Shown in pieces: positions 10,955-23,138 of a stretch of 64,000 bases of DNA. The notes below the pieces were generated by a model. The model worked only from the letters and a program-made list of their open reading frames with translations. It did not search any database and was not told where the DNA came from. The stretch spans positions 1 through 64,000 of the forward strand of contig NW_026516735.1 of the NCBI RefSeq assembly GCF_025766255.1. The letters are read 5' to 3'. Source of the DNA: Zychaea mexicana (Eukaryota > Mucoromycota > Mucoromycetes > Mucorales > Lichtheimiaceae). Each line of letters begins with the position of its first letter. Position 1 is the stretch's first letter. Made by a program: the position numbers and the translations under genes.

Positions 10955-13314
10955 ATGGCTCGTCGCAACGCACCTCCACCACTCACCTGCCTTTTACAGC
11001 AGCAACAACAACAACAACAACAACAACGAGTACCAAACACTGAGCCTGTCTCACCAGGGGCAATATCCACAGCTTCATTCATGTCGTCGTTCTCATGGGT
11101 GGCCGAAAAATCATCTGCAGAATTGACTTCACTTTTAAAGAACGCGTACTCTACGCTCCGTGAAAAAGACAGAGGTAATACTGGCTGACAAGGGCTGTCC
11201 TTTTTATTTCTCTTTTTTTTTTTCGCTCTGCCTCTGGCGTTTATACAAGGGTCGTGTGTGTGTAAGTCGTGCGGGTGAGAACGAAAGGGGGCGGCTTTGT
11301 TTAAAAAAAAAAGGGGGGGGGTGTGCGTATGCATGCATAAAACACAGGCAAAATCGCAGTGATGTTATTTTTTATTCTTTCTTTCTTTCTTTCTTTCAAT
11401 CAGGCCATATCACTGTTATTGTTGAAGAACTAATCACTTTTTTATTTCTGGGTTGCGCCCACAGACCTCGCACTAGCTGCCGAAATCGGCAAGTCTCTCC
11501 TCGAGAATAACATGTGTTTGAAGACACGTTACGAGAATTTGCTGGATCAAGTGAACCAGTGCAACCAAAGTCTGCCTTCGCCGTCGATCGATGAAGGCGA
11601 GGCTCATGATGACAAAGAATCACGACAACAACAACAACAACAACAGTGCTGGGACAGCGCACACGGAAGCCAAGATGAAAAAGACGATGACGCAGAAGAC
11701 TACGACAATGCGATGCGACTGATATCTAATCAAAATGCTCGCGAGGCACTGATCGAAGCACTGGAACGCAAAAACGCCGAGATGCAAATGATGCTCGATA
11801 ATGCCCTGAACGAATCATCAGCATCCACCCAGGCCAACGAAAAACAGATGCGGAAACTAAACAACGAAATCGAACTCTTGCAGAGTAACCTGGATTGTGC
11901 TGCACAAAAGATCCAGGAGCTTGAAGAGGCACGCAATGCTCGGCAGGAACGAGCAGCAGCCTTGAAAAGAAAAGACAGCAGCAGCAGCAGCAGCAACGAT
12001 CCATATGATGCTAATAGTGCAAGAATAACGCCCTTGTATAACATGCACGACAAAGAAAATGAATGGGGTGCTGCCGAAGAGTTAGCCGAAAAGATGATGC
12101 ACATGCAGTCTGAAAACCAAGGGCTTGCACACGCAAAAAAACTGATTGAAGACAAACTCGAAACAGCGCTTTCGGATCTCGACACCATGCGCCAGCAGTT
12201 CCATCAGTTCCAATTCACTCGAGACGGTTACGAGAATCTGCAGGAAGCCTATCAGCGCCAATTCAAACATATTGAGGAACTCACGACCAGTTTGGAGGAG
12301 CATCGTACGATCTTGTCACGCTTACGGGACCGTGGTATCGGCTGGTCACCCAAACCATCGCCCTCACCCAGTGAATATGGTGGCGTTGTCTTTTATGGTG
12401 AGCAACAACGTGGAGGTCCACTACCACCAGTAGCAGCAACACCAACAACAACATCGCTATCATCATGCGCCCTGCAAGATCTACGTATGACAACGCCAAA
12501 ACAAAGTTTATTGGGCGAGCTAGAGAATGCATGGCTCAGAAGCCTGCAAGAACAACAGAACAAGCCAGATGACATGGTTGCTCCCTCACCCACAGCTACA
12601 ATTGACCAAGACGACGACGACGACGACGAAGGACACGCTAGCAATTCCGATTCAGACTCATGCTTGTCGTCGTCGTCGCCGACGCCGTCTGTAGCTCGCA
12701 AACTGCGCGACGTTGCAAGTCTGACCGAGCAGAATTTGGCATCATTTTACAGAGCACCGGCCGAATACGCACTAGAGACACCCGTGACGTCGTTCTCACC
12801 TCCATCGCCAACGCCAGCGGGTTGTTTTAGTAAGGAGCCATCAATGATGATTCAGGAGGCGGCGGCGCGTTACATCAAAAGCACCAGGAGCGTTCACAAG
12901 GGTAGTAGTAGTAGCAGCGCGAGAAGCGTCAAGAGTAAGAGTGGCAGCAGCATTGACTTTGACCTGTTTTCACCCGGTGGTTCCGGAAGTGTCTATGCCG
13001 CCCACGATCTCTATCCACGGCTCTCGTCCGAGCTCTTGTTCACATCCTTTGATTGCCGCTACTACTCCAACAACAACAAAGGACGACGGTCACCATCAAC
13101 ACCAAAATACTACGCTCCTTCTTCTGCTGTTGCCGCTGAACATAATAGCGTCGAACTATTCCATGAAGTGCCGTCTGGACTCACTGGCGGCGCTTATTGG
13201 GTCCTGCAATGTCTCTTTGGTGCATTGTGCCAGTGGTGTCGGTTTTCATTAATCCTCATGGCTGCCATACTCATCAATCTCTGGCAAGGTCCAGAAGCAA
13301 TCATGGAGAAATAA
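10955..13314 (+). CDS. Tail-anchored coiled-coil protein with a CC1-box-like motif; candidate dynein adaptor
   Basis: Two exons, 10955-11174 and 11465-13314, give about 690 residues. The N-terminus has a poly-Gln run, then ELTSLLKNAYSTLREKDRD running into LALAAEIGKSLLENN across the intron. The AAxxG pattern followed by LLExN matches the CC1 box of BICD, Spindly and HAP1/TRAK-type adaptors, which binds dynein light intermediate chain. Long heptad-rich coiled coil follows (ALERKNAEMQMMLDNAL; KLNNEIELLQSNLDCAAQ; NLQEAYQRQFKHIEELT). The C-terminal half is low-complexity Ser/Asp/Pro. The last 40 residues contain one hydrophobic segment (FSLILMAAILINLW) with a short tail, as in tail-anchored proteins. 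The coiled coil, motif and membrane segment are seen in sequence; the link to dynein-driven organelle or nuclear transport is inference. Confidence 0.75.
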
Positions 13315-13883
13315 CATATTCTCTCCCCTCTCAATCTTTTTCCTTATCCAATCCATTCACCGACCTCATCCAAATCCATACATACAACCCCCATCCAACC
13401 CTTCCTTCCCAAATGTTCATATATCATCTTTTTTTTTGTTTCTGCTTTTGCTCGTCCTTTTTTTTTTCAAGTACATAATAATTATAATTTGTCTGTAGTA
13501 TTTTGCTGTAATTGCCAACACCTTTTTCTTCTTATCCACTAGGTTTTTTTTTAAACAAATTCTTGTGTGCTTTTGCAAAATAACACCGGTGTTTTCCTGG
13601 GTATCGTCCCCTGTCGTCGTTCATTATCAACCTACTCACTCCAAATCCTTCTTCTAATTGACCAACATGTCCTATATATGCATTTGGTACAAATTAATTT
13701 TAGCTTTCCCTGCTGGTGGTAGCCCCCTCATTCAGATACAAAAGTTACCTGATCCGCTTGACCGGATGCTGCACCGTCTGCTACTGGGTCACTTTGTTGT
13801 GGGTTCGACCTACACATCACATTTTCGTTGTTGTTTAGTCATCTTCACAGGTAACCCTTAGTTATTTGTCGTTCGTCATAAGG
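13315..13883. other. Spacer between convergent genes
   Basis: The 3' flanks of the coiled-coil gene and ASF1. T-rich tracts and a hexamer-like AATAAT near 13475 are seen, but no gene. Confidence 0.45.
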
Positions 13884-14770
13884 TTACCAATTGATCGTGT
13901 ATCTAATAAAATTTTTATTTTGTTAGCAACCAGTGATCTCTCTCTCTCTCTCTTACACATAACCTTTCATAGGAATTGTTTTTCCGCACCTGGTGACTTT
14001 AGGCTTGTCTGCCAAAATGTTGCGTTGTAACTTGTCAACCTGCACTTGGTCTGGAGGGTTCTCGCGCAACGCTTCATCCACATATTCATTGTTCACGTAA
14101 TATCCGACACGCACAAATTCCTTGTCGTGATACAAGCAGCTCAATAGTACGACAGTAACCTCGAGAAGATCCTTTTGGGGTAAAAGATCGAGGTTGGGTG
14201 GACCCGCCTTTTTGAAAGAATAACAACATCACCAGAGAGAGAGAGAGAGTGTGTGTGTGTGTGTGAGTTGATTATACTACTTTATACTTGTCCTCTGTTT
14301 TATCATATAGAAACAAGAGTTTTCTCCCTATTCAATAACCACTCGACTTATAAACTCACCGAAAAGACAAACTTGTTGACGCCCACAGGAACGGGTCCTA
14401 CCATAATGGAATCAAGGACTTGATCATATTCTTGACTTTCAGCCGAGCCCACATAGATCATGCGCCATTCCAAATCTAACGTAAACCGTTTTTTTAGATA
14501 GAGTCCCCTTTGTTTTTTTAATAGAGCAGGTCTTTATATGAAAAGAGAAAGAAGAAGAGTAAATGCAGAAAAGACGCGTCTTCTTTTCTCACACCTTGTA
14601 TAGGTTCGTGTAAATCGTAACAAAATTTATATACATTGTAAGGAAAAAAAAATAGACTTACCATCTTGAAGTTCAGCATTGCATTCAAAAGTGATTTCAA
14701 ATTGAAGAGGGCTGGTGATGGACGATGGGTTATCCAATACAGCAATATTCAAAATGTTGACGAGAGACAT
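13884..14770 (-). CDS. ASF1: Histone H3-H4 chaperone ASF1
   Basis: ASF1 hands H3-H4 dimers to CAF-1 and HIRA during nucleosome assembly in the nucleus. Exons on the minus strand run from 14770 ([31 protein letters not shown]), through [37 protein letters not shown] and [20 protein letters not shown], to [12 protein letters not shown] and LRENPPDQ. A last mini-exon (13884-13902) gives the expected ending VTRYTINW after an intron at 13903-13989. Without that mini-exon the frame would read into a non-family tail, so the splice is favoured. The whole conserved immunoglobulin-like core is present. The acidic C-terminal tail common in yeasts is absent, leaving a core-only protein of about 155 residues. 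Confidence 0.93.
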
Positions 14771-15744
14771 TGACGCTATGAATGGTTTAGTTTGCCGAAA
14801 GAAAGAATGAAAGAAAGAAAGAGAACGCGTATTCGCGCCGTCGCGCTCTACGAAAATTAGCGCCAAAAAAACAGAACCGCGTTATTATTTTGGTGTGTGC
14901 TGGACCTGAAGCTGGATATAACTCCTTATTATCTGCTTACTACGACTAGAATCAAAATGGTAACTATATCAAACATGTACATAACAATGCAGCAGCATTC
15001 CCATGGAAATACACACAATTATTATCAAGTGAGTGATATATTGAAAGAGAGAACATCTCAGTAACTACTGCTGCCACGAACGTATCCTTAAAGTCAGAGC
15101 CATCATGCTTTATTCAAGTCCTTTGCAGCAATGCTGCACTGTCATTATGATATATTATAAAGGCACTATTTTTTGTAGCAATGATCTGCGGGAGAGCTCA
15201 AAACCAGAAATAGGGCTGTCTCGCATTAAATACCATCGGCACGACTTGGAATGTCTGTGCGTGACATCAATGTATCCACGCTTTTACATGGCAGTGCTGC
15301 ATATACATACCACTTTTTTAAATTGTAGACTGAGCCATGCTTCACTACTTGTTTCGTTACAGATTTCTAGCCTTGTTCTTCCCCACCTCGCCCCACCCCT
15401 CCACTCTCCAATTATGCTTATAAACATAGTGTCTACTATATGCAAGAAGTTCTTGAGTCATCAATTCAAGTACGTATATGTTTTAATTTGAAAATCTTGA
15501 TTATTATTGAGAGAACATTGAGTTCCTTATATTTATTGCTACGACACATGGAAGATAGCTATATATACTACTAAAGTTTACATCTGTGCGCTACTACATA
15601 TGGAATGGTACTATACGAATAGTAAAACTTTCAGTATCGGTGTTATACCCCCGCGTTAAACCCATCTTTTGAAACTATATATGTGTATATCAACTTCTTC
15701 TTGTTGGTTGTGGTGGGGTCGCTGGGGTGGGGGGAAGGCAAGTT
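14771..15744. other. Spacer upstream of ASF1
   Basis: AT-rich; holds the ASF1 promoter and the 3' flank of the DUF2358-like gene. No supported gene. Confidence 0.45.
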
Positions 15745-16560
15745 TCATAGCCCTGGGCTTAGCTCTGGTACTCTCCTTCGCTTCATCTCCTCCCAATATG
15801 CCCGCAATCGACCACCGAGTGAATGCACAAACAAGATACGTCGACTGGGCGGCGGAACAATATGCTCGATTCGATGTTCGCCAATGTAACCTTCTTGATC
15901 AAACGTGTACAAAAATACTCCTTCGTAATGCTTTATAGGTCCTGCCAATTTAAGGAAAAACGATGGATGCCGCACGCCTTCGAGTCGCCAACGAATTTCA
16001 AGGTGCCGGATCGTTGGTTTGTTGTTATTGTTTTTGATATCGTCTATAGACGGTCGTGGTGATGGTGAATTGCTATTGTCATCGTCATCGAACCCTTGTT
16101 GTTGTTTATCTGGCAATACACGTAGCCGGGTAATTTCCATTTGGATATCGTCAAAGTACATGCGGAGACTCCACCGAAGCGTTTCGGCTATGCCAAGGTA
16201 TGCTGTTTTGCCAGGTACAGACAAGCGTGTGTAGTGCGGATCCGACAGCACAATGTTTTGTGAGTATATGGAATGTTCCGTCAAACCATGTGTAAAGAAA
16301 TGGGGCAATTCGTCTTGTAGAATGGCAATGGCTAAAACACATTACATGTATATTATTTATGCTGTTGAGTTACGTTGTTGTGTATATGCCTTATTACCGA
16401 AACCAACGCGAAGTTCATATTCGTTAGGTCGAAGGTGTCGTTTGCTATGTACTGATCTCCATTGCTGGTGTGGTATTAAGCGTAGTTGGCTATGGTTAAT
16501 AGTACGCGTAGTATGATAACAACACCGTATATATCTTGTGCAGGGTGCTAGTCGAAGCAT
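15745..16560 (-). CDS. DUF2358-like (C6orf136-type) mitochondrial protein
   Basis: Function unknown. Exons are 16398-16560 and 15745-16331, joined by a 66-nt intron to give about 249 residues. The N-terminus (MLRLAPCTRYIRCCYHTTRT...) is rich in Arg, Ser and Thr and lacks acids, like a mitochondrial presequence. The body starts AILQDELPHFFTHGLTEHS and follows the DUF2358 layout: YSQNIVLSDP, then a region of hydrophobic and basic residues (LRWSLRMYFDDIQMEITRL), an acidic low-complexity insert, LEIRWRLEGVRHP, and a closing FDQEGYIGEHRIEHI. Such NTF2/SnoaL-like proteins occur in plastids and mitochondria. Family assignment is from pattern memory and is fairly good; the role is not known. Confidence 0.75.
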
Positions 16561-16706
16561 CTTTTTCTTTTCCAGTGAGCAAAAAAAAAAAAAGATTTTC
16601 TGCCCGCTGAGAATGTCGCATGAAATAGTCGCTGTGTGTGTGGGGAGTAAAAAAAAAAGCTCCGTTTCCCCTCCTCTCTTATTTTTGTTTTCGCGTTATA
16701 TGTATC
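16561..16706. promoter_or_regulatory. Short divergent promoter, DUF2358-like gene / SEH1
   Basis: Only 146 bases separate the two start codons on opposite strands, so both promoters must overlap here. The stretch contains A runs and a T-rich patch; no clear TATA box is seen. Confidence 0.55.
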
Positions 16707-18414
16707 ATGAGCAGTGTAACGAAATTTGACACTGCTCACGAGGATTTAATCCATGACATTTCATACGACTTTTACGGGAAGCGTCTTGTTACGTGTTCAT
16801 CCGACCAACGACTCAAAGTATGGGATTTCGTTGAACGCGAAGATGCAGCCGTATGGGAACTGAATGATACATGGAAAGCACACGATTCGTCTATTCTCAA
16901 AGCAATATGGGCTCATCCCGAGTATGGTCAGGTCATTGCAAGCTGTTCTTTGGATCGACTCGTCAAAATATGGGAGGAGCAACCAATGGGTAATAGAACA
17001 AACAGTTTCCTTCTGCCTACTTTAACACTTGTGCTTTCATGTGTTTCTTTTTTTTTTGGGGAGGAAGCGTTAGTTGATAACTCTTTTGTTTCGGGCTATC
17101 TTTATAGAATCTAAAGCAAGTCAAAAACGATGGGTCGAACGATTCCGCTTGGTTGAGTCGCGCGGTGCTGTATTAGACATTGCATTTTCACCAACGCAAG
17201 GTGCTTTAAGACTGGTATATAGAGTTTAGAAAGAAAAAGAGAGATAGCTTATCCAATGGATGTGTTCCTGGATTAATATATTAAAAAAGGGGGCCCGGGT
17301 GTGTATGTGTATATAACATTAGGCAACGTGTTCAGCAGATGGTATTGTACGGATATACGAAGCATTAGAGCCTACCAACCTTGCACAATGGTCCCAAATG
17401 GAGGAATTCGAAATTACATTACACAGCGACGGCAATGTTTCCCAACAACCTACATTGTCAGGCACACCACCTACATCCCTTACTTCTATGCCCCCGCAAC
17501 CATCCGCCATAGTGCAACCACCATTGCAACAACAACAACAGCAGCAGCAACAACAACAACAACAACCGATGAACACCCACAGTACAAGTTCTAGCAACTC
17601 ATCCATCGCCAGCCACGCATTATCCACACCTGGCCTCGACGCGCCCGGAAATGTCAACCCGTTTCCAGTCATGACGAGCGCCAGCGGTACAGCCACCACG
17701 ACACAAACCACCACAAGTGCAATAGCCACAACCGTGTCACCCACATCACAAAACAATGCCACAGCATCTGCCATCATGCCGACGAGTAGCAGCAATAACA
17801 ACAATTCTAATGTAGCGACAATGAATGGACCTGGAGCGGCTGACAGTGGCTACTGCATTGACTGGTGTCCAAACCGTACAGCAACACCCATGATGGTGGT
17901 CGGGCTAGGCAAGGAGATTGGTGCACGCATCTTTCGTCACGACGGACATAGTCGATGGCATCCAGGCGAATATTTACCGGGTCATGAGCAAGAAGTACAT
18001 GATGTCAGTTGGGCTCCAAGTATGGCGCGAACGTATCAGTTGATTGCCACGGCAAGCAAGGATCATTATGTTCGGATATTCAAGATCACTGAACCATCCA
18101 ATACTACCAGTCCATCATTTGCTTTGCAACAGCAACAAAGATATGGTCAATCACCGACTGTAGGTTCGGCTTCATCCGCGATGCGACAAAACAAGGCTGG
18201 TGGACAACAACAACAACAACATATGCAGATTGAACTCGTAGCTGCATTCAATGACCATAATGCAGAAGTGTGGCGTGTAGAGTGGAATATCACCGGTACC
18301 ATTCTCTCGTCGTCGGGTGATGATGGAAAAATTCGATTATGGAAGGCTGGATCGGATGGTGTGTGGAGGCAAATGGCTGCTATTGCTGCAAACCAACATT
18401 ACTCATCATCATAA
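16707..18414 (+). CDS. SEH1: Nucleoporin / SEA-complex WD40 protein SEH1
   Basis: Seh1 is a WD40 propeller of the Nup84/Y complex of the nuclear pore and of the SEA/GATOR2 complex on the vacuole. Exons are 16707-16989, 17108-17214 and 17323-18414, with both junctions closing in frame. Hallmarks are FDTAHEDLIHDISYDFYGKR at the start, SSDQRLKVWDF, WKAHDSSILKAIWAHPEYG, ASCSLDRLVKIWEE, RLATCSADGIVRIYEALEP, WCPNRTATPMMVVGLG, HDVSWAPSM and FNDHNAEVWRVEWNITGT, then SSSGDDGKIRLWK. A Gln/Thr/Ser-rich insert of about 130 residues sits between blades 3 and 4, and a second Gln-rich insert lies near 18130-18225. Both are unusual for the family and look like disordered loops. The start is set at the ATG giving the family N-terminus. 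Confidence 0.93.
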
Positions 18415-18596
18415 TAAATGGAAAGCCCACCATGTTCATCATAATATCCGCATTGTTATTTATGTATGTATAGCAAAAGAGTGTAAATCATGTGACATTG
18501 GGGGCAGAGTGTGGTCGCAAAGGGAGAGGAACGATCTGTTGTACGTATGCAGGATGTATGCATGTTCCTAATTTTAAAGACAAGGCATCACTATCA

Positions 18597-20009
18597 CTAC
18601 TTTGTGTATTTTGCAATGGTACGCTTGGCTCGTTTCCTATTAGTGGCGGGTATATCGTGGTCGGATGGTGTCTTGCTACGTTTTCCTTTACCATAAGCGC
18701 GGGGCGAACCATCTTCATTTGTTATGATAATCTGCGGTGGCGTCGACCGGATGGCATCTTCTTCAGGCGGCGGCGCTACTTTACTTGTTGCTGTTGTTGC
18801 GACGGCTGCGGTGGTGGCACATGCAACAGACTCGTTGTCTTTCTCTACAAGAGATTCTTGTTCGATACGTGTCGCGTCTGCTTCGGCATGTTCATCATCA
18901 TCATCATTCAGCTCATCCATTTCCTCGTCGGTGACTTGGAGTTTATCAAGAAACACAGCCACCGGATACTTGTTCCCATCGTTGCCATTTCCATCGGCTA
19001 TCATTGCTTTTTGACCAACGATGTCAGTGTCGTCTTCTTCCTCTTGAGCAAGTTTGTTGTCATCGTCTTCTTCTGATCCACGATAAGTTGTTGTTGTTGC
19101 TGTTGCAGCAGAAGTGGTAGGTCGCGTCTCATCTTGTACCACAGGCAATTTCTTGGGTCGTCCTGGACCGCGTTTGACATCATCTCTTGCAGTCGTTGTT
19201 GTTGTTCGTAAGTCTGCCTCTGCTGGTATGACCCTGGGAATTTTAATTTTCTTCGGACTTGTCACGCGTTGTTGGTCCTGTTCAACACGTATTTTGCGAG
19301 GTCTTCCAGGTCCACGCTTTTGCTTTGGAGGTCGTCCAGGTCCACGTTTTTCCTTTGGTGACGCAACCAGCTTCGTTGCCTCTTGAACTTTTGGTGGACG
19401 ACCCCGCTTGCGCTTTGGAGCATCTTTGACTATCTTGGGTGGACGCCCTCGTGGTCTTTTTATTGTCTCTGTCGGCTTTGACAAAGACGGCAGTGAAGAA
19501 GTACTCGCTAAAGAAGTCTGTGATTGAACTGCTTGTTGTGCTGCATTTATGGTATCGCCATTCAGTTGTTGTTGATTTTCTTCTGGCCTGATTATCCGAG
19601 GTCGCCCAGGAAGTCGACGTACTTTGCGAGGTCTGCCGGGTCGACGCTTTTCCTTAAGAGGTTCAGTTGGATTTGGAACTTTGCGAGGGCGACCTGGCTT
19701 GCGCTTCTCTTTGGGTTGGGTTTCTTCTTCTGTCCGGATTTTTCTTGGACGTCCCACTTTTCGTTTCACGGTTGGGATCACTTCTTCTGTCCGGATTTTT
19801 CTTGGACGTCCTACTTTTCGTTTCACGGTTGGGATCACTTGAAGAGGTTTCAATTTGCGCGGTCTGCCTGGCTTTCGCTTGATTGGTGTGGGGTCTTCTT
19901 TCATTGGCGCTGTTGCTGTCTGGGCCGGTGTGCTTATGTCATTCGGCGTATGAGTAGTAGAAGAAGAGGTGGTGTTGGTGTCACCATTAGCACTTGTAGG
20001 ATCAGTCAT
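18597..20009 (-). CDS. Multi-AT-hook nuclear protein (11 hooks)
   Basis: A single-exon 470-residue protein. The first two thirds carry about eleven AT-hook cores of the type RKPGRPRK, RKVGRPRKI, RGRPPK and PGRPKK, each flanked by Lys/Arg, which bind the minor groove of AT-rich DNA. The C-terminal third is acidic (DEEMDELNDDDDEHAEAD) and ends in a basic motif (RKRAKRTIAKYTK). Two neighbouring hooks are a near-perfect tandem DNA repeat (about 57 bp, within 19735-19850), suggesting growth by local duplication. It is probably an architectural or HMGA-like chromatin protein; no enzymatic domain is visible. It is convergent with SEH1, 182 bases apart. A GA tract near 20125-20152 lies in the 5' flank. 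Confidence 0.85.
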   Translation of the reverse strand: MTDPTSANGDTNTTSSSTTHTPNDISTPAQTATAPMKEDPTPIKRKPGRPRKLKPLQVIPTVKRKVGRPRKIRTEEVIPTVKRKVGRPRKIRTEEETQPKEKRKPGRPRKVPNPTEPLKEKRRPGRPRKVRRLPGRPRIIRPEENQQQLNGDTINAAQQAVQSQTSLASTSSLPSLSKPTETIKRPRGRPPKIVKDAPKRKRGRPPKVQEATKLVASPKEKRGPGRPPKQKRGPGRPRKIRVEQDQQRVTSPKKIKIPRVIPAEADLRTTTTTARDDVKRGPGRPKKLPVVQDETRPTTSAATATTTTYRGSEEDDDNKLAQEEEDDTDIVGQKAMIADGNGNDGNKYPVAVFLDKLQVTDEEMDELNDDDDEHAEADATRIEQESLVEKDNESVACATTAAVATTATSKVAPPPEEDAIRSTPPQIIITNEDGSPRAYGKGKRSKTPSDHDIPATNRKRAKRTIAKYTK

Positions 20010-20123
20010 CCTTGTGATGGAATTTGTTTGCGTTTGAGAGACAGATGCTGAATCGGAAACACTCGACTTGGTCTTGAGTGAATTTTAGGTAGTTTGCTGC
20101 GAAAAGAAAGGAGAGAACGCGTT

Positions 20124-20154
<31 letters not shown>

Positions 20155-21329
20155 TAAAGAGCAAAAGACCGATTTTCCAATGATTGGAACAAATTAAAAC
20201 AACGAACCTGGGGCGTATTGTTGGGGCCTCAACCATCAGAGCTATAAGTAAGGCATCAATGCACAAAATACACAGGAAGTATCCGTATAACTTTTATTCA
20301 TTGGTGAAGTTTAGATAAACCGAGTTCCGGATATAACTGTCTACTCTATCTCACTAAAAGCGTTTATTCATATTCATGTAAGGATATACATGGTTGTAGT
20401 TATCGAACCAGCGCCATCATACTTATCAAACTCGCAGTAGTTGATACAAACCCCATCCTACTAAATCTCAAAACTTGCTAAACAATGGCGCTCCGTGTTT
20501 TGCTAATAAGAGACGCGTGATATTATGGTGTGCACTCAAAGCTTTCATAAGCGTATCTCTAACGTATGCCTAACATTCTTTTTCCATTTTCAAATATATT
20601 TATACTGGTCTTGAATTACATCGCTCATAATACCTTGGGGTATTGACAGTCACTACATATTATAATGTGTGCCAATTGAGTATGTTAGTATTGATATATT
20701 AGGTCTTCAATTAATACCATATGAAGTCAAACTCTCGTCACGGTCTTCGCAATATACTTATTCGATGCTTTGCCAAAAAGCTGGAAAGTTGAAGCGAACA
20801 ACAAAACTGGGAGATAAAGCTATGTTCGTGGCTGTACATATTATCAGTAGAGTGGCATAGCCTTCCGTAAATAAAATTCAGCCTTTGTTTCGCGCGATCG
20901 TTCGCTGTCGCGTTTTGACTTTCAGTGACATTGTACATGGTATATATACGCCGACCAAGAGTCATTCTAGTGTAACTGGGCGGAACGTTTTAATATGCGT
21001 CCACGCATTTTCGTCACAAATCAGTGGTTGAAGACACCAAGATCCACCAAATGAGTTGTTCCTTCTCTTTTTTTGAAGTTCTTGTCTTCTTGATGGTATG
21101 CAAAAATGATCTTGCAGTAGGGACGACTGGTTCACTAATCTTCGGGCGGTGCAGCAATAATCCCGTAGCATTGACTGACAAAGGATGGTGCTTATTTATT
21201 ACTAACACGGCTACGGGACATAGACACAATATATATCCTTGTGGCGGATGCTTTTCAACCCTGCCAAAACGACACATCAGCACACAAGAGATCAGGACTT
21301 TGTCCGCTTTAATCACAATCACATATATT
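20010..21329. other. Spacer upstream of the AT-hook gene
   Basis: Contains the (GA)n tract at about 20125-20152 and then AT-rich sequence with no gene I can support. Confidence 0.45.
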
Positions 21330-22019
21330 TTCAAAACTGATTAGATAAAAGCTAAGCGCATTATAATTTTGAATCGTCGCTAGCACAAAACAACTCGCCT
21401 ATACAAACTTGGCAAACTTGGCAACTTTGGCGCCGGTGAAAGCTATTGGAGACAAGAGATATTAATAACTTGTTGGGATAGCTTAGTATAATCGTAAGCA
21501 GTGATGGTACATTTCATATTCAATCTATCTATGAGTATTACTAGTATACGTGTATCAGTAGTATTAATCTTGAGAGATTGGTGGCAAGACCCAACAAGTT
21601 GGATTATGTAACTTCCCAAATGAGCTTATGTACTGGGCCTTTTATACTGCAAAGAAATCAAGGCAAACATCATTTAGTTTGGGTTGGCGATCTGGTTCGT
21701 GTATATGTGAATATGGGGATGGTCTGTTTGCTTTGCGATACGGTTTTTTATTTTGCCACCAGCAATTTGCAATCATTGTTGGTATAGTCGTGAAGGTAAA
21801 CCAGCTGTATTGTTTTTGAGAGCACACATGCGAATGCACAGCCTACGGTTTTCTCGACGACTCAAGCACAAAAAGGCTCATTTGCAACTACATAACTGCT
21901 CCAGAGAAAGCACCAACAAGTACCAAGCGCAATGGCAGTAGGAAGATATAAAAAAAAGATCGCGTTTATTACAATCGTCACTCGATCTACCCAATAGTTA
22001 CAATTACATTATTCAAGAA

Positions 22020-22582
22020 AGTACAATAAGAAACCAAGTTTATTTGATGTTGCCTGACAAGTCGACCGACTTTTATGAATCCTTCGTTTCTCAAGGGAGG
22101 TTGCCCTCCCTTGTTCCCCGCAAGCCTCAGTTCCCGGCAGAACCTACACCTCTCCCTTTCTTGTCCACAAGCCTCAGTTCCCGACGGAACCTACTCCTCC
22201 ACAGTTCCTACAAATAAAAGAAACATCAAAAAGGTCTGCCAACGGCGGGAATATACGTACCTCGACTTTTATGAATCCTCCGTTCCCAAGGGAGGTTGCC
22301 CTCCCTTGTTTTCCGCAAGCCTCAGTTCCCGTCGGAACCTACTCCTCCCTTTCTTGTCCGCAAGCCTCAGTTCCCGACAGAACCTACTCCTCCACAGTTC
22401 CTACAAATTAAAGAAATAGCACAAAGGTCTGTCAGCGGCGAACATATACGTACCTCTTTGCACACACTCTCGCTTTCAGTTTTTGAGGAAGATAAAAAAC
22501 CAAGATGAAACTAAGAACTTTGCAACTGTACAAAAGATGAGCAAGAGCCAGTCGTGCACGACTAGCTCCCTTCAACTATGTA
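22020..22582 (-). ncRNA. Left copy of the tandem exon-intron repeat (two intron-like units)
   Basis: On the minus strand, 22401-22453 and 22208-22260 each begin GTACGTAT, contain a CTGAC- or TTGGCAG-type branch region and end TTTGTAG or TTAATTTGTAG. The units between them are near copies of the exon-like units of the right arm. A hairpin palindrome (22529-22582) lies upstream and an AATAAA-type hexamer (minus strand, near 22040) lies downstream. This matches the right-arm array, with fewer units. The plus strand also shows open frames rich in KPQFPTEPTPP, but they are interrupted by the intron-like parts. Transcription is inferred. Confidence 0.45.
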
Positions 22583-23138
22583 CACCCACAGGGCCCCTCG
22601 TCCGGGATAATAAAAAAAGAAAGGTAAAAAGTGATAATGAAAGAAACACTGCAAATGTACAAAGATGAATATGAAGACTAAAGAAAAGAATAAAGGGCAA
22701 AACGCGCAGTCGATTCTTTTTTTTTTATGAGCCCGATAAACAAAATGACGGAGCTTAAAAATTTTGTTGACACTACTGCCCTAAGGAGCCAGTGAACTGC
22801 AGCAATGTGAAGAAGTGCCTTGATGATAATTATCGTTGTAGTCTGTCAACTGTCTTTTTCTTATGGTGCGTATATGTTTGTTTCACTATGCGGCTCCGCT
22901 TGCCGTGCTCCGCTCTGATCCAACAATTGTCGGCGACGGGTCTGTGCGCTTTAATGGAACAAAGAACCGGCGATATAAAAGAGTATGAAACCTGGGGATC
23001 ATGATGATTTTTATATGTGAAGCGTACCCAGCAATACTATTGATACTCGATATGACCTTCTTTTCTTAGCTGACGATCAAGAAACGGCCGCTGCCAATTT
23101 CATCAGCGCAATTTATAACGGTTTGACAATCTCTTTTA

